A stretch of 64,000 nucleotides of DNA from NCBI RefSeq assembly GCF_052113705.1, contig NZ_JBGQOG010000001.1, positions 310,001 to 374,000 on the forward strand. The letters run 5' to 3'. Below, in pieces: positions 49,476 through 58,178 of this stretch. How positions within the stretch are numbered: the first letter of the stretch is position 1; each line of letters opens with the position of its first letter. The notes below the pieces were generated by a model that saw only the letters and a program-made list of their open reading frames with translations, made no database searches and was not told where the DNA came from. Source of the DNA: JBGQOG01 sp052113705. Its GTDB lineage: Bacteria > Pseudomonadota > Alphaproteobacteria > Rhodobacterales > Rhodobacteraceae. The position numbers were made by a program, and so were the translations under genes.

Positions 49476-50454
49476 CCTTGTTCTCCAGCTTTTTCAAAAT
49501 CTTGTCCTTGGTCGCCGCATCGCAGAAAGCCGCCTCGGCCGCCGTTCGCGCCAGCTGATTCAGCTCTTCCGTCTCCCAGCCGAAGCTGCGGTTCAGCATC
49601 TCATACTCGCGAACCATGGTGGTATGGAAGAAGGGCGGATCATCGGTCGAGACCGTCACCTTGACGCCCCGGTCGCGCAATCTGGCAATCGGATGCTGCG
49701 CCCAGGAGGGATAAAGGCCCAGCGCGACGTTCGAGCCGGGACAGACCTCGAGCACCACCCCCGCCTCGGCCAGCTCATCGACCAGCCGCAGATCCTCGAT
49801 GGCACGGACACCATGGCCGATGCGCTCAACCCCAAGGTCGCGCCAGGCGGCGCGCACGCTCTCTGGCCCGCCCCATTCGCCCGCATGGGCGGTCAGCCGC
49901 AGCCCCGCCTCGCGCGCGCAATCAAAGGACCATTTGAAGTCAACGGGTTGCCCGGATTGCTCATCTCCGGCAAGGCCAAAGCCGGTGATCCAGTCGCCCG
50001 CCGTCTCAGCGGCGCAGAGCGCGGTTTCCCGCGCCTTCTCCGGGCCAAAATGCCGGATCGCCGTCACGATACCGCGCAGGGTGATGCCGAAATCTCGCTC
50101 GGCCTCCATTGCCGCCTCCTGCATCGCCTGCAGATACTCGCGCCAGGCCGAGACATCGCGACCGCCGCAAAAATCCGGCGACAGGAAGGTTTCAGCATAG
50201 ATCACCCCCGCTTCTGCCGCTTCAGACAGGACCGCGCGGGTCAGCCGCGCGTAATCCTCGGGCCGGGTCAGGGTGGAGGTTGCCGCCTCATAGACCTGCA
50301 GGAAATGCCAGAAATCGCGATAGGCATAATTGCCGTTCTCATCGAATATGCCGCTGATATCCATGCGTTTTTCATGCGCCAGCTGGCGAATGAACGCCGG
50401 CGGGGCGGCCCCCTCCAGATGCAGATGCAGCTCAACCTTTTTCAACTCGATCAC
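49468..50454 (-). CDS. add: Adenosine deaminase
   Basis: The 328-residue amidohydrolase deaminates adenosine (and deoxyadenosine) to inosine. Zinc ligands and catalytic residues are visible: KVELHLHLEGAAPPAF, HAGEWGGPESVRAAW, RIGHGVRAIEDLRLV and VTVSTDDPPFFHTT. The RIGHG sequence and the AGEW segment favour adenosine over adenine deaminases, which usually read RIDHG. Start overlaps the deoB stop by four bases. In the operon it feeds purine nucleosides into phosphorolysis. Confidence 0.93.
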   Translation of the reverse strand: MIELKKVELHLHLEGAAPPAFIRQLAHEKRMDISGIFDENGNYAYRDFWHFLQVYEAATSTLTRPEDYARLTRAVLSEAAEAGVIYAETFLSPDFCGGRDVSAWREYLQAMQEAAMEAERDFGITLRGIVTAIRHFGPEKARETALCAAETAGDWITGFGLAGDEQSGQPVDFKWSFDCAREAGLRLTAHAGEWGGPESVRAAWRDLGVERIGHGVRAIEDLRLVDELAEAGVVLEVCPGSNVALGLYPSWAQHPIARLRDRGVKVTVSTDDPPFFHTTMVREYEMLNRSFGWETEELNQLARTAAEAAFCDAATKDKILKKLENKDV

Positions 50455-51662
50455 AAAAAGCTCCTTCCCGGGCCACGCGTCTCCAGCCCCAGATGCGCAG
50501 CGACCGAGGCCGCTACATCGACGAAAGCCACCTGCCCCACCGCTTTGGCGCCGACACCCCAGCCCAGCACCGGCACCCGCTCGCGCGTGTGATCGGTGCC
50601 CGACCAGCTGGGGTCATTGCCATGATCGGCGGTGAACAGCGCCAGATCGCCGGGTTGCAACGGCGCGAGGAAACGTCCGACGCCTGCGTCAAACCATTCC
50701 AGCGCCCTTGCATAGCCCGCGACATCGCGGCGATGGCCATAAAGGCTGTCAAACTCAACAAAGTTGGCAAAAGTCAAGGAACCGGGCTCGGCATGGTCTG
50801 CAAGCGCCATCAGATGTTCGAAAAGTGCAGCATCATCCTTGCCCTTATGCAGGGTGCCAATGCCGCGATGCGAGAAGATATCGCCGATTTTGCCCACCGC
50901 ATGGGTGGGCCGCCCCGCCGCTTCTGCCCAATCGAGCAGCGTGGGCGCGGGCGGTGCAATCGCAAAATCGCGGCGGTTCGGCGTGCGGGTATAGGCCCCT
51001 GGCGCGCCGATGAAGGGGCGGGCAATGACCCGGCCAATCTTCATCGCATGCAGCATCGGCGCCACCGCGCGGCACAGATCCAAGAGCCGCTCCAGCCCGA
51101 AACTCTCTTCATGCGCCGCGATTTGCAGCACGGAATCCGCCGAGGTGTAACAGATGGGCCAGCCGCTTTCCTGATGCGCCTGCCCCAGCCGCGCGATGAT
51201 CTCGGTGCCCGAGGCGTGACAATTGCCCAAAATGCCCATCGTCCCCGCCGCTGCCGCCAAAGCCGCCGAGACCTCGGGTGGAAAGCTGGGCTGACTGTCG
51301 GGGAAATACTGCCATTCCCAGGGCACCGGCACCCCGGCCAGTTCCCAATGCCCCGAGGGCGTGTCCTTGCCGCGCGACACTTCGCTCGCCGCCCCCCAAA
51401 GGCCCTGCGGCGCCGCCCCGAGCCCCGGCCCCCCCACCCCAGAGGCGAGGGTCAGCGCCGCTCCAAGCCCCAGGGCATCGAGATGCGGCAGCTGCAGCGG
51501 GCCGCTGCGGCCCTCGTCGGCCCGGCCTTCGGCGCAAAGCCGGGCGATATGGCCGAGCGTATTCGCGCCGGTATCGGGGCGCCCGTCGTTGAAAAACGTG
51601 CCCGCATCCGGCGCGCCGCCGATGCCGACGCTGTCCATCACGATCAAGAACGCCCGGCTCAT
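50451..51662 (-). CDS. deoB: Phosphopentomutase
   Basis: DeoB interconverts (deoxy)ribose 1- and 5-phosphate, linking nucleoside breakdown to central carbon. The 403-residue protein is an alkaline-phosphatase-superfamily enzyme with the Mn ligands in FLIVMDSVGIGGAPDAG, ANTLGHIARLC, SFANFVEF-type segment (LTFANFVEFDSLYGHRRDVA) and LFTADHGNDPSWSGTDHTRE. Length is typical. Both ends overlap neighbours by four bases (ATGA), so translation is coupled with deoA and add. Confidence 0.97.
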   Translation of the reverse strand: MSRAFLIVMDSVGIGGAPDAGTFFNDGRPDTGANTLGHIARLCAEGRADEGRSGPLQLPHLDALGLGAALTLASGVGGPGLGAAPQGLWGAASEVSRGKDTPSGHWELAGVPVPWEWQYFPDSQPSFPPEVSAALAAAAGTMGILGNCHASGTEIIARLGQAHQESGWPICYTSADSVLQIAAHEESFGLERLLDLCRAVAPMLHAMKIGRVIARPFIGAPGAYTRTPNRRDFAIAPPAPTLLDWAEAAGRPTHAVGKIGDIFSHRGIGTLHKGKDDAALFEHLMALADHAEPGSLTFANFVEFDSLYGHRRDVAGYARALEWFDAGVGRFLAPLQPGDLALFTADHGNDPSWSGTDHTRERVPVLGWGVGAKAVGQVAFVDVAASVAAHLGLETRGPGRSFL

Positions 51663-52969
51663 CCGCCGATCCTTTCGAGGATCAGCGCCGGTTCCTCCGG
51701 CGGTTCCTCGGCGATGCGATAGGCGGCCTGCACAGCCGCCACCGCCGCCTCTGCGGCCTCGGGCGTTGCGGCATGCACGAGGGCGAAGGGCTCGCCCTCC
51801 TCCAGCTCCTCGCCAATCGCCGCCAGCCCGGAGAGGCCGACCGAGGGGTTGATGCGGTCGGCCCCGTTCAACCGCCCGCCGCCGAGACGCACAACGATAT
51901 GGCCCAATGCCTCGGCGTCGATGGCCTCGATAAACCCTTCGCGCGGCGACAGAACCGGGCGGATCACCGGGGCGGAGGGCAGCCGGTCGGGGTAGCGTTC
52001 AACGAAATCCGCGGGGCCGCCGAGGGCCGCGATCATCTGGCCAAAACGCTCCGCCGCGCGGCCGGATTCCAGCGCGGCATCAATCATCGCCGCACCTGCA
52101 TCGAGATCGGGCGCAAGACCCGCCAGCGCCAGAACCTCGCCGCCCAAAGCCGCGGTCACATCCCAAAGCGCCTCATTCACCGCGCCCATGGTCAGCGTCT
52201 CCATCACCTCCAGCACCTCGAGCGCATTGCCCGCCGAATGGCCCAGGGGCTGGCTCATATCGGTGATCAGCGCGCTGGTCTTGCAGCCCGCGCCATTGGC
52301 GGTATCGACCAAAGCCCGCGCCAAAGCCCGCGCTTTCGGCAGGGTTTTCATGAAGGCACCGGAGCCGACCTTGACGTCAAGCACCAGCACCTCCAGCCCC
52401 GCCGCCAGCTTTTTCGACAGGATCGAGGCGGTGATCAGATCGAGGCTTTCCACCGTGCCCGAGATGTCGCGGATGCCGTAGAGGCGGCGGTCGGCGGGGG
52501 CGAGGTCATCGGTCGCGCCGACGATGGCGCAGCCCACCTCTTGCACCACCCGGCGCAGCTTTTCGGGATCGGGCGTCGCGCGGTAGCCGGGGATGCTCTC
52601 CAGTTTGTCGAGCGTGCCACCGGTATGACCCAGCCCCCGGCCGGAAATCATCGGCACATAGGCACCGCAGGCGGCCAGCGCCGGGGCGAGCAGCAGGCTG
52701 ACGCTGTCACCGATGCCCCCGGTGGAATGTTTGTCGACCACCGGCCCCGGCATGTCCCATTGCAAGACCTGCCCGCTGTCGCGCATGGCGCAGGTCAGCC
52801 CCACCCGGTCGGGCGCATTCAGCCCGTTCAGAAACACCGCCATCGCAAAGGCCCCGGCCTGCGCATCCGAAACCGCGCCCGAGGCAAGCCCGGCGGCAAA
52901 CCAGCGCGAGGCCTCTGGCGACAATCCATGCCCGTCGCGCAGCGCGGCAATGACGCTGCGGGCCTCCAT
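51659..52969 (-). CDS. deoA: Thymidine phosphorylase
   Basis: DeoA splits thymidine and deoxyuridine with phosphate, giving deoxyribose 1-phosphate for DeoB. The 436-residue product shows VVDKHSTGGIGDSVSLLLAP with the catalytic and phosphate-binding residues, MISGRGLGHTGGTLDKLESI, and LVLDVKVGSGAFMKTLPKA, all family signatures. Start shares one base with the cdd stop (TGATG) and the stop overlaps deoB. It is the second gene of cdd-deoA-deoB-add-upp. Confidence 0.97.
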   Translation of the reverse strand: MEARSVIAALRDGHGLSPEASRWFAAGLASGAVSDAQAGAFAMAVFLNGLNAPDRVGLTCAMRDSGQVLQWDMPGPVVDKHSTGGIGDSVSLLLAPALAACGAYVPMISGRGLGHTGGTLDKLESIPGYRATPDPEKLRRVVQEVGCAIVGATDDLAPADRRLYGIRDISGTVESLDLITASILSKKLAAGLEVLVLDVKVGSGAFMKTLPKARALARALVDTANGAGCKTSALITDMSQPLGHSAGNALEVLEVMETLTMGAVNEALWDVTAALGGEVLALAGLAPDLDAGAAMIDAALESGRAAERFGQMIAALGGPADFVERYPDRLPSAPVIRPVLSPREGFIEAIDAEALGHIVVRLGGGRLNGADRINPSVGLSGLAAIGEELEEGEPFALVHAATPEAAEAAVAAVQAAYRIAEEPPEEPALILERIGG

Positions 52970-53361
52970 CAGCTGCGTTCCATATGCGAGAGGTCAAACC
53001 GCCCCGGCAGCAGATCGCCAATCGTCGTATCCATCCGCGCGCCATCGGTGGTGGCCAGCGTCACCGGCACGTCGGATTTGCCAAACTCCGCCAGTTTTTG
53101 CCGACAGCCGCCGCAGGGCGGAACCGGCGTGGGGCAATCAGCAATCACCGCCACTTCGATCAGCTCGGTCTCGCCCGCCGCCACCATCGCCGCGATGGCC
53201 CCGGCTTCGGCGCAGGTCCCCTCGGGATAGGCGACGTTTTCAACATTCACCCCGCCATAGATCACGCCGGATTTGCCGCGAATGGCGGCGCCCACCTTAA
53301 AGCGCGAATAGGGGGCATAGGCATTTTCACGCACCTGTCTGGCAGCATCGAGCAGCGACAT
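52969..53361 (-). CDS. cdd: Cytidine deaminase
   Basis: Cdd turns (deoxy)cytidine into (deoxy)uridine. The 130-residue protein has the zinc site YPEGTCAEAGAIAAMVAAGE and PVPPCGGCRQKLAEF, with catalytic Glu in CAE and three Cys ligands, the mark of the small tetrameric class. GGGAGATGCCGG precedes ATG 53361; the frame to 53421 is leader. It heads the salvage operon and is divergent from maeB across 223 bases that must contain both promoters. Confidence 0.96.
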   Translation of the reverse strand: MSLLDAARQVRENAYAPYSRFKVGAAIRGKSGVIYGGVNVENVAYPEGTCAEAGAIAAMVAAGETELIEVAVIADCPTPVPPCGGCRQKLAEFGKSDVPVTLATTDGARMDTTIGDLLPGRFDLSHMERS

Positions 53362-53480
53362 CCGGCATCTCCCTGAAATGGTTGTTTTCGCCATCCTGCG
53401 CCGGGGCCGCGCCGGGTGCAAGCGCAGCCGCTGCGGAAAGTTCTGTGGAAAGTACTGCGCATTTCGCCATTGCCGCGTTA

Positions 53481-53501
53481 CAGATGTCAGGCAGATGTCA
53501 G
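53481..53501 (+). repeat. Direct repeat CAGATGTCAG with 11-bp period
   Basis: CAGATGTCAG occurs at 53481-53490 and 53492-53501, one helical turn apart, in the cdd-maeB divergent promoter region. It may be a binding site for a regulator of either gene. Confidence 0.6.
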
Positions 53502-53552
53502 CCCGTTGCCGCAGTGCGGCGGGAAAGCCCTATTCCCCCTGAGAGATATCTA

Positions 53553-53566
53553 GTTTAGGGCTAAAC
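53553..53566. promoter_or_regulatory. Perfect palindrome GTTTAG-GG-CTAAAC before maeB
   Basis: The 14-base palindrome ends 18 bases before the maeB start codon, where it could act as operator or leader hairpin. No family of regulator can be assigned from the sequence alone. Confidence 0.55.
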
Positions 53567-53584
53567 CAGTTTCTCGGAGGCCCC

Positions 53585-55864
53585 ATGGAAGACGCTCGCC
53601 ACGACAAGACCCGCCAGGCCGCACTGGATTACCACGAATTCCCGAAACCGGGGAAGCTGGAGATCCGCGCGACAAAACCCCTCGCCAATGGCCGCGACCT
53701 CAGCCGCGCCTATTCGCCGGGCGTCGCCGAGGCCTGCCTCGAGATCAAGGCCGATCCCGCCACCGCCGCGCGCTACACCTCGCGCGGGAACCTTGTGGCG
53801 GTGGTGTCGAACGGTACCGCCGTGCTGGGCCTCGGCAATATCGGCGCGCTGGCCTCCAAGCCGGTGATGGAGGGCAAGGCGGTTCTGTTCAAGAAATTCG
53901 CCAATATCGATTGCTTTGACATCGAGGTGAACGAGAGCGATCCGGTCAAGCTGGCCGAGATTGTCTGCGCGCTGGAGCCGACCTTTGGCGCGATCAACCT
54001 TGAGGACATCAAGGCCCCCGATTGCTTCATCGTCGAGCAGCTCTGCCGCGAGCGGATGAACATTCCGGTCTTTCACGATGACCAGCACGGCACCGCCATT
54101 GTGGTGGGAGCTGCGGCCACCAATGCGCTGCATGTCGCGGGCAAGAAATTCGAAGACATCAAGGTCGTCTCGACCGGCGGCGGCGCGGCGGGCATCGCCT
54201 GCCTGAACATGCTGCTGAAACTGGGCGTGAAACGCGAGAATGTCTGGCTCTGCGACATACACGGTCTGGTCTATGAAGGCCGCGAGCAGGATATGAATCC
54301 GCAAAAGGCCGCCTATGCCCAGGCCTCGGACAAGCGGGCGCTGGCCGAGGTGATTGATGGCGCCGACCTCTTCCTAGGCCTCTCGGGGCCCGGGGTGCTG
54401 ACGCAGGAGATGGTGACGCGGATGGCGCCGCAGCCGATCATCTTCGCGCTGGCCAACCCGACGCCGGAGATCACCCCGGAACTGGTGCGCGAGGTTTGCC
54501 CGGATGCGATCATGGCCACCGGGCGCTCGGATTATCCGAACCAAGTGAACAACGTCCTGTGTTTCCCCTTCATCTTCCGCGGCGCGCTGGATGTGGGCGC
54601 GACCGAGATCAATGATGCGATGCAGATCGCCTGTATCGAAGGCATCGCCGCCCTCGCCCGCGCCACCACCAGCGCCGAGGCCGCCGCCGCCTATAGCGGG
54701 GAGAAGCTGAGCTTTGGGGCGGAATATCTGATCCCGAAGCCGTTTGACCCGCGGCTGATCGGCACCGTCGCCACCGCCGTGGCGAAAGCGGCGATGGAAA
54801 CCGGCGTTGCCACCCGGCCGCTGACGGATGTGGCGGCCTACAAGCGTCAGCTTGACGGTTCGGTCTTCAAATCCGCCATGCTGATGCGTCCGGTGTTTGA
54901 AGCCGCCGCCACCGCCACCCGCCGCATCGTCTTTGCCGAGGGCGAGGATGAGCGCGTGCTGCGTGCCGCCAATGCGATGATCGAGGAAACCACCGACAAG
55001 CCGATCCTGATCGGCCGCCCCGATGTGATCGCCACCCGCTGCGAGCGCGCGGGCCTGCCGATCCGCCCGGGCGTGGATTTCGAGATCGTGAACCCGGAAA
55101 ACGACCCGCGTTACCGCGATTACTGGGGCACCTATCACGAGCTGATGGCGCGTCAGGGTGTCACCCCCGACATCGCCCGCGCGGTGATGCGCACCAACAC
55201 CACCGCGATTGCCGCGGTGATGGTGCATCGTGGCGAGGCTGACAGCATGATCTGCGGCACCTTCGGGCAATATCTGTGGCACCTGAACTATGTGCGCCAG
55301 ATCCTCGCGCGTGACGGGCTGCATCCGGCGGGCGCGCTCAGCCTGATGATCCTGGAAGACGGGCCGCTGTTCATCGCCGACACCCATGTGAACCCGGAGC
55401 CCACGCCCGAGCAGATCACCACAGCGGTGATCGGTGCCGCCCGGCACGTGCGGCGCTTTGGCCTGAAGCCGAAGGTGGCTTTGTGCAGCCATTCGCAATT
55501 CGGCAACCTCGACACGCCCTCGGGCAAGGCGATGCGCGATGCGATGGCGATGCTGGATCTGCGGGAACCGGATTTCTGCTATGAGGGCGAGATGCACATC
55601 GACGCGGCGCTGGATCAGGGCCTGCGCGACCGGATCTTCCCGGGCGGCCGTTTTGAGGGCGCGGCGAATGTGCTGGTCTTTGCCAATATCGACGCGGCCT
55701 CGGGCGTGCGCAACATCCTCAAGCTGAAAGGCGGCGGGCTGGAAGTGGGCCCGATCCTGATGGGCATGGGCAACAAGGCGCATATTGTCACCCCCTCGAT
55801 CACCACCCGCGGCCTGCTGAACATGTCGGCCATCGCCGGCACGCCGGTGGCGCATTACGGCTGA
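53585..55864 (+). CDS. maeB: NADP-dependent malic enzyme with C-terminal phosphotransacetylase-like domain
   Basis: MaeB decarboxylates malate to pyruvate and makes NADPH. The 759-residue protein has the malic domain (YSPGVAEACLEIKADPATAA; NLVAVVSNGTAVLGLGNIG; FGAINLEDIKAPDCFIVE; IPVFHDDQHGTAIVVGAA), an NAD(P) loop VVSTGGGAAGIACLNML, and from about residue 430 a phosphate-acetyltransferase-like domain (RRIVFAEGEDERVLRAAN; FLIADTHVNPEPTPEQ-like segment). The C-terminal domain in this class is regulatory and binds acetyl-CoA. GGAGGCCCC precedes the ATG. It diverges from cdd and ends at a terminator before prpE. Confidence 0.95.
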   Translation: MEDARHDKTRQAALDYHEFPKPGKLEIRATKPLANGRDLSRAYSPGVAEACLEIKADPATAARYTSRGNLVAVVSNGTAVLGLGNIGALASKPVMEGKAVLFKKFANIDCFDIEVNESDPVKLAEIVCALEPTFGAINLEDIKAPDCFIVEQLCRERMNIPVFHDDQHGTAIVVGAAATNALHVAGKKFEDIKVVSTGGGAAGIACLNMLLKLGVKRENVWLCDIHGLVYEGREQDMNPQKAAYAQASDKRALAEVIDGADLFLGLSGPGVLTQEMVTRMAPQPIIFALANPTPEITPELVREVCPDAIMATGRSDYPNQVNNVLCFPFIFRGALDVGATEINDAMQIACIEGIAALARATTSAEAAAAYSGEKLSFGAEYLIPKPFDPRLIGTVATAVAKAAMETGVATRPLTDVAAYKRQLDGSVFKSAMLMRPVFEAAATATRRIVFAEGEDERVLRAANAMIEETTDKPILIGRPDVIATRCERAGLPIRPGVDFEIVNPENDPRYRDYWGTYHELMARQGVTPDIARAVMRTNTTAIAAVMVHRGEADSMICGTFGQYLWHLNYVRQILARDGLHPAGALSLMILEDGPLFIADTHVNPEPTPEQITTAVIGAARHVRRFGLKPKVALCSHSQFGNLDTPSGKAMRDAMAMLDLREPDFCYEGEMHIDAALDQGLRDRIFPGGRFEGAANVLVFANIDAASGVRNILKLKGGGLEVGPILMGMGNKAHIVTPSITTRGLLNMSAIAGTPVAHYG

Positions 55865-55871
55865 GTCCCCC

Positions 55872-55902
55872 GCCCCGGCGCCGCAGTTTGCAAAGCCGGG
55901 GC
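55872..55902 (+). terminator. Terminator hairpin after maeB
   Basis: GCCCCGGC (55872-55879) pairs perfectly with GCCGGGGC (55895-55902). The 15-base loop contains the TTTGCAAA box at 55887. A weak GATAT follows instead of a T run. Confidence 0.6.
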
Positions 55903-55976
55903 GATATACAACAGATGCTGAATAATCGCGCGGGCTTTGCATAAGTTTGCACCGTCGGCCCGCGCATTTTTGCAAA
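55887..55976 (+). promoter_or_regulatory. Cluster of four TTTGCA boxes upstream of prpE
   Basis: TTTGCAAA is present at 55887-55894 and 55969-55976, and TTTGCA at 55936 and 55946 (ten bases apart). In Rhodobacter sphaeroides the short-chain acyl-CoA regulator PccR recognises a TTTGCAAA pair with a short spacer, and related ScfR/RamB regulators bind TTTGC motifs. A similar regulator probably controls prpE by propionate or acetate availability. Confidence 0.65.
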
Positions 55977-56069
55977 TTTTCTGCCCAACGCCCGAAATGG
56001 GGGCGGTAACATTCTTGCCCAAATGCCCGGCGCCTCGGTACAAGTATTCAAGCTTGGAGGAGGCATACA

Positions 56070-57962
56070 ATGGCATACAAAGATGTATATGCAGCATGGC
56101 AATCGGACCCCGAGGGGTTCTGGATGCAGGCAGCGGGCGGCATCGATTGGGTGAAACCGCCGTCACAGGCTTTGTGTGCCGAAAATGCCCCGCTCTATGA
56201 ATGGTTCGCAGATGCGCAGGTGAACACCTGCTGGAACGCGGTCGACCGCCATGTCGAAGCCGGGCGCGGCGATCAGCTGGCGATCATCCATGACAGCCCG
56301 ATCACCCATTCGACCAAGGGCATCACCTACCGCGAGCTGCAGGCCCGCGTCGCCAGTCTGGCCGGTGCCCTGCGCGCCAAGGGCGTGGAAAAGGGCGACC
56401 GCGTCATCCTCTACATGCCGATGATCCCCGAGGCGCTGGAGGCGATGCTGGCCTGCGCCCGGCTGGGGGCCATTCATTCGGTGGTTTTTGGCGGCTTTGC
56501 CGCGCATGAGCTGGCGGTGCGGATTGATGATGCCCGCCCGAAGGCGATCATCGCCGCCTCTTGCGGGCTCGAGCCGGGGCGGGTGGTGCATTACAAGCCG
56601 CTCCTCGACAAGGCCATCGACACCGCGACGCACAAGCCCGACTTCTGCGTGATCTTTCAGCGCGAGCAAGAGGTGGCGAAACTGGTCGAGGGGCGCGATG
56701 TCGCCTGGCACAGCTTTCAGTTCGGGGTGGAACCGGCGGAATGTGTGCCGGTTGAGGGCAATCACCCGGCCTATATCCTCTATACCTCCGGCACCACCGG
56801 CCAGCCGAAGGGGGTGGTGCGGGCGACCGCCGGGCATCTGGTGGCGCTGAACTGGACGATGAAGGCCATCTACAACATCGAAGCGGGCGATGTGTTCTGG
56901 GCCGCCTCGGATGTCGGCTGGGTCGTCGGGCACAGCTATATCTGCTATGCACCGCTGATCGCCGGAGCGACGACGATCGTGTTTGAGGGCAAGCCGGTCG
57001 GCACGCCAGATGCGGGCACCTTCTGGCGGGTGATCCAGAACCACAAGGTGAAGAGCTTTTTCACCGCCCCCACCGCTTTGCGCGCCATCAAGCGCGAGGA
57101 CCCGGAGGGCAAACTGATCGGCGACTACAACCTGCGCGGCTTGCAGGCTTTGTTCCTCGCGGGCGAGCGGGCGGATCCTGACACCGTGCAATGGGCGCAG
57201 CGGCATCTGGGCGTACCGGTGGTGGACCATTGGTGGCAGACGGAAACCGGCTGGGCAATTGCCGCCAACCCGCTGGGGATTGAAGAGCTGCCCACCAAGA
57301 TCGGCAGCCCGACGGTGCCGATGCCCGGCTATGACGTGCAGGTGCTGGATGAGGGCGGCCAACCCGTCGCCCCAGGCACCTTGGGCGCGATTGCGGTGAA
57401 ACTGCCGATGCCGCCGGGCACCCTGCCGGGGCTCTGGAATGCCGAAGCGCGGTTCCGCAAAGCCTATCTCGAGCATTTCCCCGGCTATTACGAGACGGGC
57501 GATGCGGGCTATATCGACGCGGACGGCTATCTCTACATCATGGCGCGCACCGATGACGTGATCAACGTCGCGGGCCATCGCCTGTCGACGGGCGCGATGG
57601 AAGAGGTGCTGGCGGGCCATCCCGATGTTGCCGAATGCGCGGTGATCGGGATTGCGGATGCGCTGAAAGGGCAGGCACCGCTCGGGCTGTTGTGCCTGAA
57701 CAAGGGGGTGAACCGCCCTGAGGCCGAGGTGGTCAAAGAATGCGTGGCCCGCGTGCGCGACCAGATCGGCCCGGTTGCGGCCTTCAAACTCGCCTGCGTG
57801 GTTGACCGCCTGCCCAAGACCCGCTCCGGCAAGATCCTGCGGGCAACGATGGTCAAGATTGCCGATGGCACGCCCTTCACCCCGCCCGCGACGATTGATG
57901 ACCCCGCCATTCTGGACGAAATCGGCGCCGCGCTGAAGCGACTCGGCCTTCCCGTGACCTGA
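56070..57962 (+). CDS. prpE: Propionyl-CoA synthetase
   Basis: PrpE activates propionate to propionyl-CoA with ATP and CoA. The 630-residue adenylating enzyme begins AYKDVYAAWQSDPEGFWMQA, continues with IDWVKPPSQAL and NTCWNAVDRHVEAGRG (the PrpE rather than Acs pattern), and has ATP loop ILYTSGTTGQPKGVVRATAG, TGWAIAANP in the acyl pocket, YYETGDAGYIDADGYLYIMA, and the acetylatable Lys in KTRSGKILRATM. GGAGGAGG lies seven bases before the ATG. TTTGCA boxes upstream support control by a PccR-like regulator. With maeB it fits assimilation of propionate and acetate. Confidence 0.94.
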   Translation: MAYKDVYAAWQSDPEGFWMQAAGGIDWVKPPSQALCAENAPLYEWFADAQVNTCWNAVDRHVEAGRGDQLAIIHDSPITHSTKGITYRELQARVASLAGALRAKGVEKGDRVILYMPMIPEALEAMLACARLGAIHSVVFGGFAAHELAVRIDDARPKAIIAASCGLEPGRVVHYKPLLDKAIDTATHKPDFCVIFQREQEVAKLVEGRDVAWHSFQFGVEPAECVPVEGNHPAYILYTSGTTGQPKGVVRATAGHLVALNWTMKAIYNIEAGDVFWAASDVGWVVGHSYICYAPLIAGATTIVFEGKPVGTPDAGTFWRVIQNHKVKSFFTAPTALRAIKREDPEGKLIGDYNLRGLQALFLAGERADPDTVQWAQRHLGVPVVDHWWQTETGWAIAANPLGIEELPTKIGSPTVPMPGYDVQVLDEGGQPVAPGTLGAIAVKLPMPPGTLPGLWNAEARFRKAYLEHFPGYYETGDAGYIDADGYLYIMARTDDVINVAGHRLSTGAMEEVLAGHPDVAECAVIGIADALKGQAPLGLLCLNKGVNRPEAEVVKECVARVRDQIGPVAAFKLACVVDRLPKTRSGKILRATMVKIADGTPFTPPATIDDPAILDEIGAALKRLGLPVT

Positions 57963-58026
57963 GCCGGAAACCGCCCGGAGCCGCAAGGCGCGCAGCCCCA
58001 CGGGCACAATGACCCTGCCTCCCCCG

Positions 58027-58057
58027 CCCCGCTCCGCCGGCGCGGGGGCTTCAATTT
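58027..58057 (+). terminator. Hairpin terminator after prpE
   Basis: CCCCGC (58027-58032) pairs with GCGGGG (58042-58047), followed by GCTTCAATTTT. Stem is only 6 bp but very GC-rich. Confidence 0.55.
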
Positions 58058-58178
58058 TGCGTATTGGGGTTGATTGATCTCATATCTGAGACAATTTTTG
58101 GCCCTGTCGGCCCGTGTCGGCGATAGTTTTCTTGCAAATGACCCGCCACCGCTGAACAATATGTTCAAAAGGCCGAAT

